Positions 1-5,979 of a DNA stretch of 8,285 nucleotides are shown in pieces. This DNA comes from Bacillota bacterium (GTDB taxonomy: Bacteria > Bacillota > Syntrophomonadia > Syntrophomonadales > Syntrophomonadaceae): NCBI GenBank assembly GCA_017861475.1, contig JAGFXV010000046.1, forward strand, positions 1 through 8,285. Direction: 5' to 3'. The notes under the pieces are model-generated. The model was given only the letters and a program-made list of their open reading frames with translations. It made no database searches and was not told the DNA's origin. Every line of letters begins with the position of its first letter. Within the stretch, counting starts at the first letter, position 1. The translations under genes were made by a program, and so were the position numbers.

Positions 1-409
1 TCGGTTCATACATGCAAAACGCTTGAATCGCCCCCAGGTAACCGGGTTCTTCAATAACGATGCCATCGCCTTTGTTTACCAGCACTTTGCCAATCAGATC
101 CAGAGCTTGCTGTGAACCGGTGGTGATCAGAATATCCCCCGGCTCAAAATCAAGACCGAATCGTTGTTTATACCTTGCGGCGATGTATTCACGCAAAGGC
201 AGATACCCTTCCGTAGTGGCATATTGAAAAAGACTGCTGCCATATTTACTGATTGAACGATCGATCGATTCCCGGAGCGCCTCGATTGGAAATGAAACCG
301 GATTGGGCAAGCCTCCGGCAAAGGAAATAACATCATCCGTCTCCGTTACCTTTAATATCTCACGGATAAATGACGACGGTGTATTTAAAATTCGTTCTGA
401 ATATTGCAT
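1..409 (-). CDS. PLP-dependent aminotransferase, LysN / aromatic aminotransferase type (N-terminal part, cut by window edge)
   Basis: Fold-type I PLP aminotransferase that would move an amino group between an amino acid and a 2-oxo acid in the cytoplasm. Only the first 136 codons are present. Visible family marks are ISFAGGLPNP (about residues 28-37), YATTEGYLPLREY (63-75), the cofactor-phosphate loop TTGSQQALDL (96-105) and EEPGYLGAIQAF (120-131). Together these are typical of the LysN / 2-aminoadipate and archaeal-type aromatic aminotransferase group. The Schiff-base lysine lies outside the window. There is no room for an N-terminal winged helix, so it is a stand-alone enzyme and not a second MocR protein. 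The ATG at 409 has an AGGA ribosome site 7 nt upstream (417-420, minus strand). It is divergent from the MocR regulator gene, which suggests control by that protein. Amino-acid specificity cannot be told from this part. Confidence 0.9.
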   Translation of the reverse strand, partial: MQYSERILNTPSSFIREILKVTETDDVISFAGGLPNPVSFPIEALRESIDRSISKYGSSLFQYATTEGYLPLREYIAARYKQRFGLDFEPGDILITTGSQQALDLIGKVLVNKGDGIVIEEPGYLGAIQAFCMYEP

Positions 410-441
410 CGTGCATTCCTGCCCTTCTGTAAATTTTTATC

Positions 442-470
442 ATCATAGCATTGCATGAATTTGCATACAA
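442..470 (-). promoter_or_regulatory. Predicted sigma-A promoter of the aminotransferase gene
   Basis: Read leftward, TTGTAT (470-465) and TATGAT (447-442) are separated by exactly 17 bp, a good match to -35 and -10 boxes. Transcription would start near 435, giving a leader of about 26 nt before the ATG at 409. It overlaps the rightward promoter of the MocR gene, so one bound protein could affect both. Confidence 0.6.
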
Positions 471-479
471 TCGTATAAT
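451..479 (+). promoter_or_regulatory. Predicted sigma-A promoter of the MocR-type regulator gene
   Basis: TTGCAT (451-456) and a perfect TATAAT (474-479) are spaced by 17 bp. The predicted transcription start is near 486, about 29 nt before the ATG at 515. The -35 and -10 elements interlock with those of the leftward promoter, and the inverted repeat ACAAT-N6-ATTGT (467-482) lies over the -10 box. Confidence 0.7.
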
Positions 480-493
480 TGTTTGCAAGACAA
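460..493. promoter_or_regulatory. Candidate MocR operator: direct repeats TTTGCA(T)ACAA / TTTGCA(AG)ACAA
   Basis: TTTGCATACAA (460-470) and TTTGCAAGACAA (482-493) form a direct repeat with a 22-bp offset, about two helical turns, flanking the -10 box of the regulator promoter. A further TTGCAT lies at 451-456. MocR/GabR-family proteins are known to bind spaced direct repeats in divergent promoter regions, so this is the natural candidate operator. The repeats are seen directly; the binding is inferred. Confidence 0.45.
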
Positions 494-501
494 TTTTTAT
501 T

Positions 502-507
502 AAGGAG
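502..507 (+). promoter_or_regulatory. Ribosome binding site fixing the MocR start
   Basis: AAGGAG, 7 nt before the ATG at 515. An upstream in-frame TTG at 479-481 overlaps the last base of the -10 box and lies before the predicted transcript start, so it cannot be the start codon if the promoter call is right. Confidence 0.8.
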
Positions 508-514
508 CGACTTT

Positions 515-1921
515 ATGCCAGTCAATTCTTTCGAAGATTACCCGATGAGCTGGAAGCCTAAAATTGAAAACGGTACAACGCCGATTTATCTTGCCATCGC
601 CGAGCAGTTGGAAAAAGACATTCGCCAGGGTAATCTTGCACCCGGAACCAAGCTACCGCCGCAAAGAGAACTGGCTGATTTTCTGGACGTCAATCTCAGC
701 ACGGTTTCCCGGGCATTTAAGAAATGTGAACAAAAAGGCCTTATCTGTGCTTCCGTCGGCAGCGGCACATATGTGTCTTCTGATGTAGCAGTCAACACCA
801 TTTTGTTGCATCATCATGACTCTCCCCGGCTGATTGAGCTTGGCTCCATCTTTCCCGATGCATCTGCCAATGAGGAAGTCGCCGCATATATAAAAAATAT
901 GACTGCTGAGCCGGACTTTGGCAGGCTGTTTCAATACGGTTTCTTTGGCGGTACCATGTGGCAAAAACAGGCGGCTGTAAAATGGATCGGAAAAACTGGC
1001 TATCAAACCCAAACACAAAAAATCCTTCTGGCAAATGGCGGACAAAACGCAATCTTTGCTGTACTGGCCGGACTTTTTCATGCCGGAGATAAAATCGGCA
1101 CAGATCCGGTCACCTATCCGGGCATCAAAACGGCCGCCAAGATGCTGAACATTCAGCTCGTTCCGATCCAGCAGGAAAATGATGAAATCACGGCAGAAGG
1201 TCTTCTGTACGCATGTAAAAATGAAAATATCAAAGGGATCTATCTGATCCCTGATTTTCACAACCCAACAACCCATACCATGTCCCTTGATACACGCAAA
1301 ATGATTGCAGCAACAGCCAAGGAAAAGGAACTGATCGTCATCGAGGATGCGATCAACAGCTTGCTGACGCCCAACCCATTGCCGCCGATTGCAGCCTATG
1401 CACCGGAGAATGTGCTGCATATCACCAGTCTTTCAAAGACCGTAGCACCCGGCTTGCGGCTTGCGTTCATCACCACCCCGGATGCTTTTCGCAAACAAAT
1501 GGAAGTGGCACTGTACAACATGAATATTACTGTTTCCCCGTTTATGGCGGAACTGGCGGCCCGAATGATTTATGATGAGACGGCGGAGAGAATTGTACAA
1601 AAGCGCCGCATGCACACGCAGAAACAAAATGTGATCGTTGATGGTTACCTGAGAGGATACAGCGTTTTGGGAGATCATGATTCCAATTTTCGTTGGCTGA
1701 AGCTGCCTGAAAGGTTTACCGGGGAGAGCTTTGAACTCTGCGCGTATCACGCCGGCGTGCAAGTCTTTGCTGCAGAACGTTTTACTGTCGGTAAAACAAA
1801 ACCGGAACGCGCGGTGCGCATGGCAATTACCGCCCCGGAAAATCCTGCGCAATTGGAGGAAGCCTTGAAAATCATCCGCAGCTTGCTGGAAAGCAGTCAC
1901 GATGAAGCAACATTCTATTGA
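515..1921 (+). CDS. MocR/PdxR-family transcriptional regulator (GntR winged helix fused to aminotransferase-like domain)
   Basis: A 468-residue protein of the usual MocR length. Residues about 20-88 form a GntR-type winged helix (PIYLAIAEQLEKDIRQGNL, then PPQRELADFLDVNLSTVSRAF and the wing GSGTYV). Residues about 110-460 form a fold-type I aminotransferase-like domain. It keeps the PLP lysine in SLSK (K308), the ring-binding aspartate in IEDAI (D278), the HNPT loop (N250), the phosphate arginine in GLRLA (R315) and a candidate carboxylate-binding arginine in VRMAI (R435). The tyrosine normally three residues after the aspartate appears to be replaced by asparagine (N281). Such proteins use PLP or a PLP-amino-acid adduct as effector and rarely have strong enzyme activity. 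The divergent aminotransferase gene is the likely target, plus autoregulation. The exact effector is unknown. The start at 515 is chosen by the AAGGAG site. Confidence 0.93.
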   Translation: MPVNSFEDYPMSWKPKIENGTTPIYLAIAEQLEKDIRQGNLAPGTKLPPQRELADFLDVNLSTVSRAFKKCEQKGLICASVGSGTYVSSDVAVNTILLHHHDSPRLIELGSIFPDASANEEVAAYIKNMTAEPDFGRLFQYGFFGGTMWQKQAAVKWIGKTGYQTQTQKILLANGGQNAIFAVLAGLFHAGDKIGTDPVTYPGIKTAAKMLNIQLVPIQQENDEITAEGLLYACKNENIKGIYLIPDFHNPTTHTMSLDTRKMIAATAKEKELIVIEDAINSLLTPNPLPPIAAYAPENVLHITSLSKTVAPGLRLAFITTPDAFRKQMEVALYNMNITVSPFMAELAARMIYDETAERIVQKRRMHTQKQNVIVDGYLRGYSVLGDHDSNFRWLKLPERFTGESFELCAYHAGVQVFAAERFTVGKTKPERAVRMAITAPENPAQLEEALKIIRSLLESSHDEATFY

Positions 1922-1924
1922 TCG

Positions 1925-1943
1925 AATTGTTATGCATACAATT
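1925..1943. repeat. Inverted repeat AATTGT-N7-ACAATT downstream of the MocR gene
   Basis: Perfect 6-bp arms (1925-1930, 1938-1943) around TATGCAT, starting 3 bp after the MocR stop codon. The segment TGCATACAAT (1933-1942) is identical to 462-471 in the MocR promoter region, so this may be a second binding site for the same protein. It has no U-tract on either strand, so it is not an obvious intrinsic terminator. Confidence 0.5.
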
Positions 1944-1953
1944 TGATAGTTAA

Positions 1954-1969
1954 CGCAACAATTGTTGCG
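1954..1969. repeat. Perfect 16-bp palindrome CGCAACAATTGTTGCG
   Basis: An exact self-complementary 16-mer in the gap between two convergent genes. In RNA it could fold as a 6-bp stem with an AAUU loop, but neither side is followed by a run of U. It therefore reads more like a protein-binding site than an intrinsic terminator. It contains ACAAT/ATTGT, also present around the -10 box of the MocR promoter (467-482). A weaker stem, AGGAACAC (1977-1984) with GTGTCCT (2001-2007) and one bulged base, follows and overlaps the stop codon of the sigma-54 activator gene. Confidence 0.55.
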
Positions 1970-2006
1970 AGGAAGCAGGAACACTCCAAAACGTCCCTCT
2001 GTGTCC

Positions 2007-3971
2007 TTAAATCTCGATATGATAGGCCCGCATCTTGCGGTACAATGTACTGCGCGATATACCCATTTCCTTGGCAGTTTTGCTCATTATGCCCTGGTTT
2101 CTTCGCAGGCAGGCTTGAATCATTTCCGCTTCCGGCAAATTGTGACTGTCCTGCGGCGACACCATCTGCCAGGTGCGGGTCTTTCCGCTTTTGACGATCT
2201 CCGGTGATAAATCTTCGATGCAGACCAGCTCATCCCCGGCCATGTTGATAGCCCGTTCGATCACATTGCTGAGTTCCCTTACATTTCCGGGCCACTGATA
2301 ATCCAGCAGCACATCCAAAGCATCGCGTTCAATGCCGGTCACAGATTTATTCAAACGCGGGGAAATGGTTTTGATGAAATGATCGACTAGTTGCGGGATG
2401 TCATCCTTTCTTTCCCGCAGCGGAGGGATGTCAATATCGATCACACAAAGACGGTAATAAAGATCTGCCCGGAAATGTTTTTTCTCCACTTCCTCCAGCA
2501 GGTTTTTATTGGTGGCGGCAATGATACGCACGTTTACAGGTACTCTGGCGGTTCCCCCCAGGCGAGTGATCGTGCCTTCTTCCAGCACCCGCAGCAGCGA
2601 CCCCTGCATATCCAGCGGCATCTCGCCGATTTCATCGAGGAAAATGGTGCCCTGGTCAGCCAGTTCAAATTTGCCCTGATTGCCCCCTTTACGGGCACCG
2701 GTAAAAGCACCCTCTTCGTAGCCAAACAGCTCGCTGGAAATCAATTCCCGGGGCAGGGCTGCACAATTGATGGCTAAAAACGGCTCCAGACAACGGCTGC
2801 TGGCATTGTGAATGGCCTGGGCAAACATTTCCTTGCCCACTCCGCTTTCCCCCAGCAGAATCACATTGGAATCTGACCGGGCTGCAATCTGGGCGCATTT
2901 TAATGAATATTTGAAGGTATTATTCTGCCCTACGATCTTGTCAAAAGTAATATGAGCCCGGTTGCCGATCGCCCGTTTGATCAACCGGTTATAAGTCTGC
3001 ATCGGCTGCAGGATCACCACTTTGCCGATCACATTGCCTTTTTTGCCAATCAGTGGCGTACAACTGACCGCCAGCTTCAGCTTTTCCTTTTTGCGCCGCA
3101 GTACCAGCGGTTCAGCGTAAATTTCCCGTTTTCCATAAATCTTGGCAATGAAAGCTTCGTTGGCCGGACCCATAACCTCCGCCAGGCTCTTGCCGATGGA
3201 AGTATGAAAATGGATCCCCAGGTTCTGCGCAGCATGTTTGTTCATATGGGTGATCCGTCCATCGGGATCAAGCGTCAAAACCCCTTCGGAAATGGAATCC
3301 ATAATGGCATTGTTATGCAGATTGGCCATTTCACTTTGCTGGTAAGCGTTTTTCAGGGCCATCTGCCGTTCTATAGCGCGGGATGCCGCTACCACCATAC
3401 CCAGGGTATGATGATTGATCAACGGATAAGGTCCTGCTGTAGTCAGAATGCCAATGACTGACTGTTCCTGATCGAAAATCGGACTGGAAGCGCCGGTTCC
3501 AAACGACAGGCAATTACAGTAATTTTCATAGCCGAAAACCTGCACCGGTTGGGACAGTGCCAAGGCCAGGGCAGGATTGGTAGTCCCCATGACCTGTTCC
3601 GACCAATTGGCTCCCGCCACAATTCCAACACCTTTGCCGATCTCCAGGCTTTGCTTGTCCCCCATTAACTCCAGAGCATAATTCTCCCGGTCTCCCAGAG
3701 CAAAAAGAAAGCCCGAGCCTTCGGTAAAGTGATGCAAATGTCCCATCATCACCAAAGCCTGTTCAATCAACGCGTGGTTGGCGGCTCGTTTTTCCTCAAG
3801 TTCAGTCCGGCTTAAAAAAACATCGCACGCCGGCTTGTAAGGATTTACCCCATATCGCCTGCTGCGTTCCCATGAATCTTTGACATCCTGGGAAATGTTT
3901 ATCCCGGGATACTCTCCGTTATCATGTACGACCTGCCAGATTTTCTTCATATCGTCTGCTACCTGATCCAC
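2007..3971 (-). CDS. Sigma-54-dependent transcriptional activator, AcoR-like (GAF-like sensor, PAS, AAA+, Fis-type HTH)
   Basis: A 654-residue enhancer-binding protein that would remodel RNA polymerase carrying sigma-54. The N-terminus has the AcoR-family mark SWERSRRYGVNP (33-44), followed by a GAF-like sensor (about 60-205). A PAS domain covers about 215-330 (ISEGVLTLDPDGRITHMN). The AAA+ domain covers about 345-580 with Walker A GESGVGKE (374-381), the sigma-54 contact loop GAFTGA (421-426), Walker B IFLDE (443-447), arginines R501 and R507 in RADLYYRL, and WPGNVREL (560-567). A Fis-type helix-turn-helix closes the protein (about 618-650). It lacks a two-component receiver domain, so it probably senses a small molecule directly, for example an alcohol, aldehyde or keto compound. 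It is divergent from an operon with a -24/-12 promoter, its obvious target. The GTG start is chosen for GGAGG 7 nt upstream; an ATG at codon 8 lacks this spacing. Confidence 0.95.
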   Translation of the reverse strand: MDQVADDMKKIWQVVHDNGEYPGINISQDVKDSWERSRRYGVNPYKPACDVFLSRTELEEKRAANHALIEQALVMMGHLHHFTEGSGFLFALGDRENYALELMGDKQSLEIGKGVGIVAGANWSEQVMGTTNPALALALSQPVQVFGYENYCNCLSFGTGASSPIFDQEQSVIGILTTAGPYPLINHHTLGMVVAASRAIERQMALKNAYQQSEMANLHNNAIMDSISEGVLTLDPDGRITHMNKHAAQNLGIHFHTSIGKSLAEVMGPANEAFIAKIYGKREIYAEPLVLRRKKEKLKLAVSCTPLIGKKGNVIGKVVILQPMQTYNRLIKRAIGNRAHITFDKIVGQNNTFKYSLKCAQIAARSDSNVILLGESGVGKEMFAQAIHNASSRCLEPFLAINCAALPRELISSELFGYEEGAFTGARKGGNQGKFELADQGTIFLDEIGEMPLDMQGSLLRVLEEGTITRLGGTARVPVNVRIIAATNKNLLEEVEKKHFRADLYYRLCVIDIDIPPLRERKDDIPQLVDHFIKTISPRLNKSVTGIERDALDVLLDYQWPGNVRELSNVIERAINMAGDELVCIEDLSPEIVKSGKTRTWQMVSPQDSHNLPEAEMIQACLRRNQGIMSKTAKEMGISRSTLYRKMRAYHIEI

Positions 3972-3978
3972 GCTGAGC

Positions 3979-3983
3979 CCTCC
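3979..3983 (-). promoter_or_regulatory. Ribosome binding site fixing the GTG start of the sigma-54 activator
   Basis: Minus-strand GGAGG lies 7 nt before the GTG at 3971, supporting GTG as the initiation codon over the internal ATG at codon 8. Confidence 0.8.
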
Positions 3984-3998
3984 AAACTATAAGCACTC

Positions 3999-4028
3999 AT
4001 TACAGTTCATCATTTTTTATTATAGCAA
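3999..4028 (-). promoter_or_regulatory. Possible promoter of the sigma-54 activator gene
   Basis: Read leftward, TTGCTA (4028-4023) and TGTAAT (4004-3999) are separated by 18 bp. An alternative -10 box, a perfect TATAAT, lies at 4024-4019 but has only a weak -35 (TACCAA or ACCAAT) upstream. Either would give a short leader to the GTG at 3971. The choice between them is uncertain. Confidence 0.35.
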
Positions 4029-4159
4029 TTTCTCCACAGGAATTGGTATTTTTTAGATCTCATTATCTGCATGCCATTGATACCATTTCCGTTTTTTCGG
4101 CCTTTATGTTGCTTTTAACAAAGTATTTCTACTGTTCCGATATGGTTTCTGGAATTGTA

Positions 4160-4186
4160 TTGCCTGCTACACTTTCGGTCCGGCAA
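4160..4186. promoter_or_regulatory. Weak candidate enhancer (UAS) for the sigma-54 activator
   Basis: Inverted repeat TTGCC (4160-4164) and GGCAA (4182-4186) with a 17-bp spacer, lying about 97-123 bp upstream of the predicted transcript start. That is the normal distance for an enhancer bound by an activator with a Fis-type HTH. The arms are only 5 bp, so this is a position-based guess. Confidence 0.25.
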
Positions 4187-4227
4187 CATCCTCCGTATGG
4201 TTTTTCATTACCGATTTTTAAGCATTT

Positions 4228-4242
4228 GCATGAATTTCATGC
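4228..4242. repeat. Inverted repeat GCATGAA-T-TTCATGC next to the sigma-54 promoter
   Basis: Perfect 7-bp arms around a single T, ending 14 bp before the -24 element. Its left side is part of TTGCATGAATTT (4226-4237), found identically at 451-462 in the MocR promoter region. It is too close to the promoter for a usual enhancer, and its place fits a repressor or modulator site better. Confidence 0.5.
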
Positions 4243-4256
4243 GCACTATTACACAG

Positions 4257-4272
4257 TGGCATGGCTATTGCA
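4257..4272 (+). promoter_or_regulatory. Sigma-54 (-24/-12) promoter of the aldehyde/alcohol dehydrogenase operon
   Basis: TGGCATGGCTATTGCA matches the consensus TGGCAC-N5-TTGCA closely. The GG (4258-4259) and GC (4270-4271) dinucleotides are separated by exactly 10 bp, the invariant spacing. The predicted transcript start is near 4283. A sigma-54 activator gene directly upstream and divergent makes the call strong. No good sigma-A promoter was seen for this operon. Confidence 0.85.
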
Positions 4273-4352
4273 AAATATTAATTTGGATTTTTATCTGCTT
4301 GCAAGCCAGCAATGAGATACTCCAAAGGGAAGGGGGCCAACTTTTTCAGCAG

Positions 4353-4389
4353 TGCCAAGACAAATGCACCGTGAAGGTTTGTCAAGGCA
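4353..4389 (+). other. Hairpin in the operon mRNA leader
   Basis: TGCC-AA-GACAAA (4353-4364) pairs with TTTGTC-AA-GGCA (4378-4389). It forms a 6-bp and a 4-bp stem split by a symmetric AA/AA internal loop, with a 13-nt end loop. It lies about 70 nt after the predicted transcript start and about 50 nt before the start codon. No known riboswitch class is recognised and there is no U-tract. It may affect mRNA stability or translation, or be chance. Confidence 0.35.
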
Positions 4390-4439
4390 TCATCAGTTCA
4401 GGCAAACAGCAATTTAAACGTTAGGAGGGAAAAGTCTTT

Positions 4440-5954
4440 ATGAGTAATGTGATGGATTACAAAATGTTCATCGACGGCCAGTGGGTGGATGCCCATTCCG
4501 GCGAAACGATGGACGTAATCAACCCTTCCAATCAGGAAGTTGTCGCCCGGGTCCCCAAATGCGGTCCGCTGGATATTGATCGTGCGGTGGATGCCGCCCG
4601 TAGTTCGTTTGAATCCGGGGTCTGGGCCAACAAAAGCAAGAGCGAACGCGCCCACGTGCTAGGCCAGATTGCCCTGCTGCTATTGAAAAACACCGACCGC
4701 CTGGCTTATTTGGAATCCCTGACTTCCGGCGCCTGCATTCGCCGCACCGGGTTCATTGATCTGGGAACTGCAATTATGAGCTTTCACACCGCCGCCCATC
4801 TGCTGGATGATATGCCGGAAATCGAACATGCCCGCCGGGCACCTTCTGCCCCGCTGCACAGCTACACGGTGCGTGAGCCCATCGGAGTATGTGCCGGTAT
4901 TGCCCCCTGGAATGTACCCATAATGATTGCCAGTTGGAAAATGGCTCCCTGTCTGGCCATGGGCAACAGCATGGTTTTCAAACCGGCCAGCATCACTCCC
5001 GTGACGGCCCTGGAGATTGCCCGCCTGGCAAAAGAAGCCGGCCTGCCCGACGGTGTTTTAAATGTCGTGACCGGCCCCGGAGCCAGCGCCGGCAGTTATC
5101 TGGCTGGACATCCCGGCGTGGATAAAGTTTCTCTGACCGGTTCCACCGAAGTAGGACGGGACATCACCCACCGGGCGGCTGATACCATTAAAAAAGTTAC
5201 GCTGGAATTAGGCGGGAAATCTCCGCTGATCATCCTGGACGACGCAGATATGGAAGTAGCCATTAATATGGGCCTTTTGGCTTTCCTATATCATCAAGGC
5301 CAGATCTGCCTGTCCGGTACCCGCTTGTTTGTTCCCCGCAAGATGCAGGATGAACTGGTCGCCGGCATGGTCAAACGTATCAAAACTTTGAAGATCGGCA
5401 ACCAAATGGATCCCGTTTCCGATCAAGGCCCCATCGCCAACCTGCAGCAATTGCAGACCATCATGCGCTATGTGGAGATCGGAAAACAGGAAGGCGCCGA
5501 GCTGGTCTGCGGCGGCAACCGCCTGTCCGGGGCCGAATATGATCGGGGCTTTTTCTTTGAACCCACTGTTTTTGCCAACTGTACCAACCAGATGACCCAG
5601 GCACGGGAAGAAATCTTCGGTCCGGTACAATGTGTGATCCCTTATGACGATGTGGATGAAGCGATCGCCATGGCCAATGATTCTCCTTACGGACTGGCCG
5701 GTGGTGTCGTCAGCACCAATGTAGCCCGCGCGCAGTTGCTGGCCAGAAAGATGCGTACCGGTACCGTCTGGATCAACAACTATCACTTTATCCGTCCGGA
5801 TGCACCTTTCGGCGGTTACAAGCAGAGCGGCGTAGGCCGTGAATGTGCCTTTGAAGGTCTGTATGAATACAGCGAAGTAAAACATATCTGCCAGGATCTG
5901 ACCCCGGAAGCCAAAGATAAATTCTGGAATCCTTTCCTGGGATTCGTTTATTAA
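4440..5954 (+). CDS. NAD(P)-dependent aldehyde dehydrogenase (non-acylating)
   Basis: A 504-residue member of the classic ALDH superfamily, of usual length, oxidising an aldehyde to the carboxylic acid in the cytoplasm. Visible marks are PWNVP with the oxyanion asparagine (N158), FKPAS with the coenzyme lysine (K181), the Rossmann-turn GSTEVGR (234-240), the general base glutamate in LELGGK (E256), the catalytic cysteine in GQICLSGTR (C290) and EIFGPV (391-396). The glutamate base points to hydrolytic rather than CoA-acylating chemistry. The N-terminus (FIDGQWVDAHSGETMDVINP) resembles betaine-aldehyde or phenylacetaldehyde-type enzymes, but substrate cannot be fixed by eye. It is the first gene after the -24/-12 promoter, with AGGAGG 11 nt before the ATG. 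The alcohol dehydrogenase gene follows after 25 nt, so the two probably act in sequence. Confidence 0.95.
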   Translation: MSNVMDYKMFIDGQWVDAHSGETMDVINPSNQEVVARVPKCGPLDIDRAVDAARSSFESGVWANKSKSERAHVLGQIALLLLKNTDRLAYLESLTSGACIRRTGFIDLGTAIMSFHTAAHLLDDMPEIEHARRAPSAPLHSYTVREPIGVCAGIAPWNVPIMIASWKMAPCLAMGNSMVFKPASITPVTALEIARLAKEAGLPDGVLNVVTGPGASAGSYLAGHPGVDKVSLTGSTEVGRDITHRAADTIKKVTLELGGKSPLIILDDADMEVAINMGLLAFLYHQGQICLSGTRLFVPRKMQDELVAGMVKRIKTLKIGNQMDPVSDQGPIANLQQLQTIMRYVEIGKQEGAELVCGGNRLSGAEYDRGFFFEPTVFANCTNQMTQAREEIFGPVQCVIPYDDVDEAIAMANDSPYGLAGGVVSTNVARAQLLARKMRTGTVWINNYHFIRPDAPFGGYKQSGVGRECAFEGLYEYSEVKHICQDLTPEAKDKFWNPFLGFVY

Positions 5955-5979
5955 TTTATTGAAAAGGAGGGTTTAAGAA

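Larger units (their letters stand above)
3972..4439. other. 468-bp intergenic regulatory region between the sigma-54 activator and the aldehyde/alcohol dehydrogenase operon
   Basis: AT-rich and without a convincing gene. From left to right it holds a probable leftward promoter for the activator (around 3999-4028), a candidate enhancer region (about 4060-4200), an inverted repeat (4228-4242), a -24/-12 promoter (4257-4272) and an mRNA leader of about 157 nt with a hairpin. The leader ends in AGGAGG (4423-4428), 11 nt before the ATG at 4440. The two open frames that cross it (4043-4315, 4155-4424) start with TTG, overlap each other and show no family likeness. Confidence 0.7.

Noticed and set aside
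479..514. TTG-initiated N-terminal extension of 12 residues on the MocR regulator
   Set aside because: The TTG overlaps the predicted -10 box and precedes the expected transcript start; the ATG at 515 has AAGGAG at ideal spacing.
653..1420. Long open frame on the minus strand inside the MocR gene (255 codons)
   Set aside because: It lies wholly antisense to a clearly recognised gene and has no family likeness. Similar shadows at 1433-1984, 2391-2777, 2952-3461, 5286-5885, 6817-7215 and 7343-7864 were rejected for the same reason.
1954..1969. Palindrome as a bidirectional intrinsic terminator
   Set aside because: The possible stem is only 6 bp and no U-run follows on either strand.
4043..4424. 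Two overlapping open frames in the gap before the aldehyde dehydrogenase (4043-4315, 4155-4424)
   Set aside because: Both begin with TTG without a ribosome site, run across the sigma-54 promoter and the mRNA leader, and show no domain.
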